Origin: Candidatus Thorarchaeota archaeon
GTDB taxonomy: Archaea > Asgardarchaeota > Thorarchaeia > Thorarchaeales > Thorarchaeaceae
DNA length: 11,660 bases
NCBI GenBank assembly: GCA_016840965.1
Contig: JAEORI010000008.1
Span: forward strand, 1 to 11,660
Reading direction: 5' to 3'
Made by a program: the position numbers and the translations under genes. Under the pieces are notes generated by a model, which had not been told where the DNA came from, ran no database searches, and was given only the letters and a program-made list of their open reading frames with translations. Each line of letters starts with the position of its first letter. The stretch's first letter is position 1. Positions 7,644-11,660 of the stretch are shown here, piece after piece.

Positions 7644-8090
7644 ATGAGTGAGGACCCCCCTGAACAACAACAAAAGAAACGGGTGATACAGCAATCGCGT
7701 CAATTCAATCCCCTAGCTACATATGCCATCTATACAGGACTTATTCTAATTGGATATATTCTCTTTTGGTTGTTCTCTTATCCTGCATTGATTGCATTCA
7801 CTATGTTTTTCGTCATTATCTTGCTACGAGACACTATGCATATTGTAAAAACCTATGAAGTATCATTTGCTAGAAAAGCTTCTGTAGTAAACCTTTGTTA
7901 CTCCATAATATTCTTCATCGTTCTTGTTGTAAATGGAACCGCTCTCAGTCAAGGTCTGAGTCCTCCTATCTGGCCTGAGTTTTCTGAGCTAGCCTCCTGG
8001 TCTCCCATGTTCATACTTGGAGGAGTTTTTGGTGTAGCCAATATCAAGCGAATGTATGGCCCAAGAAAATCAGGCTTTCAATATCCCTGA
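7644..8090 (+). CDS. Small predicted four-helix membrane protein, unknown function
   Basis: I do not recognise the family. The 148-residue protein has a polar N terminus (1-22) rich in Gln, Lys and Arg, then hydrophobic segments at about 25-45, 47-62, 81-101 and 119-134, and a short basic tail (KRMYGPRKSGFQYP). The positively charged residues before helix 1 and after helix 4 predict both ends in the cytoplasm. The loop between helices 3 and 4 (102-118), rich in Pro, Ser and Trp, would lie outside. No catalytic motif is visible. The ATG at 7644 is preceded by a box A at a suitable distance and by no clear Shine-Dalgarno site. It is divergent from the SPFH gene and separated by only 2 bp from the end of the convergent metallo-hydrolase gene. 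Confidence 0.78.
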   Translation: MSEDPPEQQQKKRVIQQSRQFNPLATYAIYTGLILIGYILFWLFSYPALIAFTMFFVIILLRDTMHIVKTYEVSFARKASVVNLCYSIIFFIVLVVNGTALSQGLSPPIWPEFSELASWSPMFILGGVFGVANIKRMYGPRKSGFQYP

Positions 8091-8092
8091 TT

Positions 8093-8857
8093 TCATTGTT
8101 CAAGAACCATGAGATCTTGGCCTAGCAATACCTCTGCGTTAGTTCGTCTACTCACAATCTCTATGACCTTGTCCTTGTTTGCATCCACCTCTGGGGAAAT
8201 GTGAGTCAACACAATCTTTGATGGATTGATTTCTTCTGCAATTTTAGCCAATTCAGTTGGACTCGTGTGAATACCTTGCGGATGTGGACCATCTAGCCAA
8301 TTACATTCATGTACCAATATGTCAGTACCTTTGGCTAGATCAATGATATCTCTGCAAGGCGCAGTATCCGAAGAATATGTCAGAGACTTTCCCCCATATT
8401 CAATTCTGAATGCACGTGTATCATAGTTTCCATGTAACGTTGGACCTGCAATTACAACAAGATTACCCACGGGGATAACATGATTTTCATTCAACACCCT
8501 TGTCTGGATCAGTATCTTATCTCTGAGATATTTGAAAGCAATATCATATGTTCCTCTAGACCACTCTCTGACTGTTGGGGGTGCAAAAAGATTCAGGGTT
8601 TTATCATAGCCTGATAACCACAAACTTTGACATAGTGGGAGAAAATCGGAACAATGATCGATATGGAAGTGGCTGATAAAGACCGAGTCGATAGTCTTGA
8701 TATCAATCTCAAGTTGAGTTAGTCTATGAAGTACTCCTGAACCTACGTCGAGCAGAATCCGATGGTCTCTGTCCTCCATTAAAATTCCAGACTGAACCCG
8801 CTTGGGATCGGGATATGATGTGCCAGTACCCAATAAGACAGCTCGCATTTCAATCAT
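8093..8857 (-). CDS. Metallo-beta-lactamase-fold hydrolase, RNase Z/arylsulfatase-like
   Basis: The 254-residue dinuclear-zinc hydrolase has GTGTSYPDP at the N terminus (10-18), LLDVGSG (35-41), the metal motif HFHIDH (His63, His65, Asp67, His68), His142 in PTLHG, bridging Asp164 in YSSDTAP, HEC (183-185), HTSP (197-200) and the last ligand His219 in LTHISPE. The layout is that of the RNase Z/arylsulfatase branch. In RNase Z about 70 residues separate the third His from the Asp because an exosite arm for tRNA binding sits there. Here only 22 do, so tRNA 3' processing is doubtful. A phosphodiesterase or another esterase activity is more likely. The ATG at 8857 is chosen; an ATG three codons later is equally possible. 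It probably follows the 130-residue gene on one transcript (53-bp gap). Confidence 0.88.
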   Translation of the reverse strand: MIEMRAVLLGTGTSYPDPKRVQSGILMEDRDHRILLDVGSGVLHRLTQLEIDIKTIDSVFISHFHIDHCSDFLPLCQSLWLSGYDKTLNLFAPPTVREWSRGTYDIAFKYLRDKILIQTRVLNENHVIPVGNLVVIAGPTLHGNYDTRAFRIEYGGKSLTYSSDTAPCRDIIDLAKGTDILVHECNWLDGPHPQGIHTSPTELAKIAEEINPSKIVLTHISPEVDANKDKVIEIVSRRTNAEVLLGQDLMVLEQ

Positions 8858-8910
8858 GCTTGCTTGATGCTAAGTGTGTATTCAGTCTTCCTTTGTGGGA
8901 TTCATGAAAA

Positions 8911-9303
8911 CTAATACGTATATCTCGAACTCTTGGGTTTGATGACGTATGTGAAAGTGTTCATCAAAAGCCTAAGGTCACTGATTATCCTAGCATGATC
9001 TATTTCAGGAGAAGTTAGTTTGCGACTAATCTCTGGACAAGATACTGTGCGTGCAGTTCTCAGTAATGGAAGGCAATCGACCGCCACATCTCCTTTTTCT
9101 ACACCATTCCATATCTCCTCAAGTGCTTCAACCACAATCTCATGTTGCTTTAGAAGGAGATTTCTATCCAAGCTACCACAGGCATCCTCTAGAACAAGAC
9201 CTGCCATGCTCTTGGCTTCTGATACAAAACGAGCACCTAAGTTTCCAGCTGGACAGGATGGCAATTCTACTTCTTCGCTGCGCCGCTGGTACATCCCGGT
9301 CAT
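8911..9303 (-). CDS. Hypothetical 130-residue protein
   Basis: I do not recognise it. From the ATG at 9303 it is a soluble, probably mostly helical protein, for example HEIVVEALEEIWNGVEKGDV (54-73) and IDHARIISDLRLLMNTFTYV (101-120). It has four cysteines (17, 42, 77, 89), two of them in SCP contexts, but no CxxC pair. The reading frame continues open upstream to 9378, but a strong TATA element at 9328-9336 lies within that extension. Initiation about 25 bases on from it falls near 9303-9306, so a leaderless message starting at this ATG is the best reading. A second ATG lies three codons later. Balanced charged-residue content makes it more credible than the two overlapping plus-strand frames. 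It may be cotranscribed with the metallo-hydrolase gene downstream. Reality is likely; function is unknown. Confidence 0.68.
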   Translation of the reverse strand: MTGMYQRRSEEVELPSCPAGNLGARFVSEAKSMAGLVLEDACGSLDRNLLLKQHEIVVEALEEIWNGVEKGDVAVDCLPLLRTARTVSCPEISRKLTSPEIDHARIISDLRLLMNTFTYVIKPKSSRYTY

Positions 9304-9315
9304 TACAAGATAACA

Positions 9316-9339
9316 TGGCAAAGCACTATATATTTGCCA
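9316..9339. repeat. Inverted repeat enclosing a box A (candidate operator)
   Basis: Perfect 7-bp arms TGGCAAA (9316-9322) and TTTGCCA (9333-9339) flank a 10-bp spacer. On the minus strand the spacer and adjoining arm contain the TATA element of the 130-residue protein gene. A dimeric repressor bound here would block TBP. Confidence 0.55.
9328..9336 (-). promoter_or_regulatory. Box A promoter of the 130-residue protein gene
   Basis: CAAATATAT on the minus strand is one of the clearest TATA elements in the window. It lies about 25 bases from the ATG at 9303, the classical distance to the start site, implying a leaderless transcript. Confidence 0.6.
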
Positions 9340-9362
9340 CTCCTCACAAGATGACATTACTA

Positions 9363-9374
9363 AGAATCGATTCT
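9363..9374. repeat. Perfect 12-bp palindrome in the divergent control region
   Basis: AGAATCGATTCT is fully self-complementary. It sits between the two oppositely directed box A elements (9328-9336 and 9411-9418), upstream of both, where an activator or regulator site would be expected. Confidence 0.5.
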
Positions 9375-9410
9375 GCAAAACATTGACATTGTTGGGTACA
9401 GAAATGGACA

Positions 9411-9418
9411 GATATATA
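9411..9418 (+). promoter_or_regulatory. Candidate box A of the glycosyltransferase gene
   Basis: GATATATA, preceded by GGACA, would start transcription near 9440, leaving about 30 bases of leader before the TTG at 9471, enough to include the GAGGG ribosome binding site. Confidence 0.55.
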
Positions 9419-9457
9419 CCTTTGAGTATCTTTCGACCAGCTCAAGCATTTCGCATT

Positions 9458-9462
9458 GAGGG
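9458..9462 (+). promoter_or_regulatory. Ribosome binding site deciding a TTG start
   Basis: The bases GAGGG lie 8 bases before the TTG at 9471. They overlap the alternative TTG at 9456, which has no Shine-Dalgarno site of its own, so the later TTG is favoured. Confidence 0.45.
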
Positions 9463-9470
9463 TTTCGATA

Positions 9471-10745
9471 TTGAGCAATGAAGATGGTGAAATCTCACTA
9501 GACCTCGAGCAATCTGATGAGGAAAGGAAGCCACAGTTTCTCCAGAGGTTCTGGAAACAACTAGCTGAAATCCTCACGTCCTCTAAGATTCCTTTCCTTC
9601 TTTTGGGGGTTTTGATTTCACTTGCAATTGCAAAAATCCTACTCATTGCTTGTCTCAATTGGATGATATTCGAGGATTTGATACCATATCTTTATTTCAA
9701 TCCCTATGACCCCTCAGACATTACTGGAACTTCTGATCTTATACTTGCTCTAGCGAATCGATGGGACTCGCATCATTTCCTCGAAATCGCTAGAAATGGC
9801 TATCCCTCTGGTGTTGAAACTGATATTCTCTTCGCTTTCGCTCCTGTATACCCTTGGATGGTGTCCATGGTTGGTCAAGTTGTTGGCAATTTATATTTGG
9901 CTGGAGTTATTGTTTCAAACATATTCTATTTCCTATCCATAATTGCTTTCTTCGTAGTTGCCCGAATGTATATGGACTATGAGAAGTCTTGTCTTCTCGC
10001 TCTTGTTTTTGGAATGTTCCCCACATATCTGACCTATGGGACCTTAGCATATTCTGAAGCTCCATTCCTATTTTTTGCGATAGCTTCTTGGTACTTCTTC
10101 AAGAAAGAGCAATACTTGCCATGTGCCATTCTAACTACACTTACCATTCTCACTCGATATATCTCTGGTTTACTAATCCCAATCTATGGGGTCATTATAC
10201 TTTCAAACTTGATTGATAGGTACAACAAAGAGAAATCCTTCCTGAAAGCATTTGATTTCCAGTTGTTGTGGTTCGCTATTCCCGCTGTGTGTGTTTCCGC
10301 AGTCTTTCTATATTTCCAATCATTGACAGGGAGCTTCTTTGCAGCCTTCGATGCTCATGCTTATTTTGGGGATTCCTTATCTACGCCCTATCACCAGTTC
10401 AGATGGTTCTTCGAGGGTTACTTCACACAAATCAATCCTGGTGTTGAACCAATTATACTCATGCTTCAAAGATACATGTTCACTATTCCCTTCCTCGTCT
10501 TAGCACTGATACTTCTCAAGGATGATGCTGAGCTTGGGCTTTATGGTGTCTTGTTTATGTGGGTTACTTTAAGTATGGAGGGTATCTCTGGAATTGCCTC
10601 TCCAAGGATCATGCTTTCAGCATGGGTGGCTCTTCTTGCATTCAAGGATCGCATGACTTCTGCTCTATACATTGTTCTCTCAGTGATGTTCTTCTTTGTT
10701 GGAATATGGGTGATGTATCAGTTTCAACTAACATTCTTTGCATGA
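9471..10745 (+). CDS. PIG-V-like GT-C mannosyltransferase
   Basis: The polytopic membrane protein, 424 residues from the TTG at 9471, resembles the PIG-V/Mannosyl_trans2 family. These GT-C enzymes transfer mannose from a polyprenyl-phosphate donor on the outer face of the membrane; in eukaryotes PIG-V adds the second mannose of GPI anchors. After a charged cytoplasmic N terminus and a first helix (about 41-63) comes the diagnostic loop RWDSHHFLEIARNGYP, with the Trp-Asp pair at 98-99, then FAFAPVYPWM (122-131), LAYSEAPFLFF (193-203), TRYISGL (228-234) and SPRIMLSAWVALL (377-389). About ten or more hydrophobic segments are present. No in-frame ATG occurs before about residue 65, so initiation is at TTG: 9471 (with GAGGG) or 9456, which adds five residues. 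Two tandem TGA stops end it. The acceptor (glycolipid, N-glycan or other) cannot be told. Confidence 0.85.
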   Translation: MSNEDGEISLDLEQSDEERKPQFLQRFWKQLAEILTSSKIPFLLLGVLISLAIAKILLIACLNWMIFEDLIPYLYFNPYDPSDITGTSDLILALANRWDSHHFLEIARNGYPSGVETDILFAFAPVYPWMVSMVGQVVGNLYLAGVIVSNIFYFLSIIAFFVVARMYMDYEKSCLLALVFGMFPTYLTYGTLAYSEAPFLFFAIASWYFFKKEQYLPCAILTTLTILTRYISGLLIPIYGVIILSNLIDRYNKEKSFLKAFDFQLLWFAIPAVCVSAVFLYFQSLTGSFFAAFDAHAYFGDSLSTPYHQFRWFFEGYFTQINPGVEPIILMLQRYMFTIPFLVLALILLKDDAELGLYGVLFMWVTLSMEGISGIASPRIMLSAWVALLAFKDRMTSALYIVLSVMFFFVGIWVMYQFQLTFFA

Positions 10746-10847
10746 TGAGCTCAAAAACAGCCATCGTTGAACAAGTCGCTCTACTACCCGAACGGCGCCA
10801 ATAGACAACGAAAATGACACTAGAATGGTGTGTTTCATGTCTTTAAA

Positions 10848-10872
10848 TCGGCTTTTGTCGAACTTTTTTTTT
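10848..10872 (+). terminator. Short hairpin and T-tract after the glycosyltransferase gene
   Basis: A 5-bp stem, TCGGC with GTCGA (one G-T pair) around a TTTT loop, is followed two bases later by nine consecutive T residues (10864-10872). The T-run alone is a good archaeal termination signal. The stem is weak. Confidence 0.55.
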
Positions 10873-10886
10873 AAAAATCAACAGCG

Positions 10887-10894
10887 ATTTATAC
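10887..10894 (+). promoter_or_regulatory. Candidate box A of the last gene
   Basis: A TTTATA core, preceded by AGCGA, would start transcription near 10916, giving a leader of about 30 bases that holds a small hairpin and the AAGGAG site. Confidence 0.5.
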
Positions 10895-10924
10895 TACTAA
10901 GTTCAAATTTGTTAATAATGCGTG

Positions 10925-10936
10925 GGCCTTCGGGCC
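10925..10936 (+). other. UUCG tetraloop hairpin in the leader
   Basis: GGCC-TTCG-GGCC forms a 4-bp GC stem closed by the very stable C(UUCG)G tetraloop, ending directly against the AAGGAG ribosome binding site. It may shape or stabilise the leader; its role is untested. Confidence 0.4.
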
Positions 10937-10942
10937 AAGGAG
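10937..10942 (+). promoter_or_regulatory. Strong ribosome binding site of the last gene
   Basis: AAGGAG lies 4 bases before the ATG at 10947. It is among the best Shine-Dalgarno matches in the window and fixes the start of the last gene. Confidence 0.7.
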
Positions 10943-10946
10943 TGAA

Positions 10947-11660
10947 ATGAGCTTGAGTGAACAAATGGATTTCAAGACTCTTATTCAGTACCTGTCCGCA
11001 ATTGCATTAGCACTGTTCTTCCTAATCTACTTGCCTTGGACATATCTGTCTGATGCAGTACTTGCCAATGCAGGGCTGACATGGATTTACTACTTTACTC
11101 TAGTAATCGGGCTTTTGTTCCCGATGTACTATGCTATAGGAAAAGAGAACACTGCCTGGATGTGTCTAGGTCTATCTCTGATTCTTAACTCAGTTATTTG
11201 GATGGCTTTGGATGCCGCACAAATTTTGGCTGCTATCTTAGTCCTCTTAGCAGGCTTGCTGTTTTTCATTGCACCATTTATTGAGAACAGAATTGGGAAT
11301 TGGGACCTTGTGAAGAATGTCTTTCATTTCTTGAAGGGATTGTTCCTTGTACTAGCGGTTGCTGTATATGCTGGAGGTAATCTAGATCTAATGATTGGGA
11401 ATACAAGTGCTAATCATATCATGCCGCAGTTCATCTATATGGGTGGCGGCATCATGATTGCGTTTGCATTTATCCTCATGTGCTATGGTCTATTTAACAT
11501 CTTCAAGATGTATATGGGTGATAAGATTGGTGGATTCTTTGGAGACCTCGCCAAGGTCTTCTATATGCTCATGGTGCTTGTCTTCCTATTGGGTATTGTA
11601 TACAATGGAACCGCCTATCCTATCCTCAACGCCTGGGGTTACACCTTAGGGACCTCTGCA
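10947..11660 (+). CDS. Polytopic membrane protein, 3'-incomplete
   Basis: An open frame runs from the ATG at 10947 without a stop to the end of the window (238 codons), so the gene is cut by the window edge. The protein starts MSLSEQMDFKTLIQ and has about seven hydrophobic segments: 12-34, 45-64, 70-88, 92-112, 125-144, 163-187 and 203-220. Between them lie short loops rich in Gly, Asn and Tyr. No catalytic motif, signal cleavage site or transporter signature is evident, and I do not recognise the family. A strong AAGGAG site fixes the start, and box A lies about 55 bases upstream. It follows the glycosyltransferase gene in the same direction, but an apparent terminator between them argues for a separate transcript. 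The hydrophobic pattern and unbroken frame make it a confident gene. Confidence 0.8.
   Translation, partial: MSLSEQMDFKTLIQYLSAIALALFFLIYLPWTYLSDAVLANAGLTWIYYFTLVIGLLFPMYYAIGKENTAWMCLGLSLILNSVIWMALDAAQILAAILVLLAGLLFFIAPFIENRIGNWDLVKNVFHFLKGLFLVLAVAVYAGGNLDLMIGNTSANHIMPQFIYMGGGIMIAFAFILMCYGLFNIFKMYMGDKIGGFFGDLAKVFYMLMVLVFLLGIVYNGTAYPILNAWGYTLGTSA

Noticed and set aside
9020..9386. Two overlapping plus-strand open frames (97 and 111 codons)
   Set aside because: They lie antisense to the 130-residue gene, are rich in His, Gln, Pro and Leu as antisense frames often are, lack a promoter, and run across the divergent control elements.
10821..10846. Weak stem (ACACT with GGTGT) before the last terminator
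   Set aside because: The stem is only five base pairs with one wobble, with no T-tract next to it.

Overview
The window looks archaeal. The evidence is a group II chaperonin (thermosome) subunit, a Naa10/Ard1-type protein N-terminal acetyltransferase, a Fap7/AK6-type ribosome-biogenesis NTPase, promoters resembling archaeal box A (TATA) elements with short or absent leaders, and starts both with and without a Shine-Dalgarno site. The combination with a PIG-V-like mannosyltransferase and an SPFH/zinc-ribbon protein would suit an Asgard archaeon (for example a Thorarchaeia-like genome of moderate GC). That placement is inference, because no marker here settles it.

Layout. Bases 21-3195 hold three minus-strand genes: thermosome (21-1658, own promoter), a DUF89/ARMT1-like phosphatase (1779-2696) and the acetyltransferase (2689-3195). 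The last two overlap by 8 bp and form an operon. A short AT-rich divergent promoter separates them from the plus-strand Fap7-like gene (3296-3865). That gene converges with a four-helix membrane protein gene (3862-4476, minus), and their stop codons overlap. Bases 4535-6472 (minus) encode an N6-adenine DNA methyltransferase with a TaqI-like specificity half and no restriction gene beside it. A hairpin plus T-tract terminator lies between it and an SPFH-domain protein with a C-terminal zinc ribbon (6597-7481, minus), which is divergent from a small four-helix membrane protein (7644-8090, plus). A metallo-beta-lactamase-fold hydrolase (8093-8857, minus) and an unrecognised 130-residue protein (8911-9303, minus) follow. 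Across a divergent control region with two box A elements, an inverted repeat and a perfect palindrome lies a PIG-V-like GT-C glycosyltransferase (9471-10745, plus). The window ends inside a polytopic membrane protein gene (10947 onward, plus).

The genes fall into housekeeping proteostasis and translation (chaperonin, N-acetyltransferase, Fap7), metabolite repair (DUF89), DNA modification (methyltransferase) and envelope functions (SPFH protein, GT-C enzyme, three membrane proteins). I see no CRISPR array, transposon, tRNA or rRNA, and no intergenic stretch exceeds about 200 bp. No demonstrably new multi-gene system is evident. The most unusual signals are the inverted repeat enclosing a TATA box at 9316-9339, the solitary methyltransferase with two possible promoters, and the SPFH/zinc-ribbon gene divergent from a small membrane protein.
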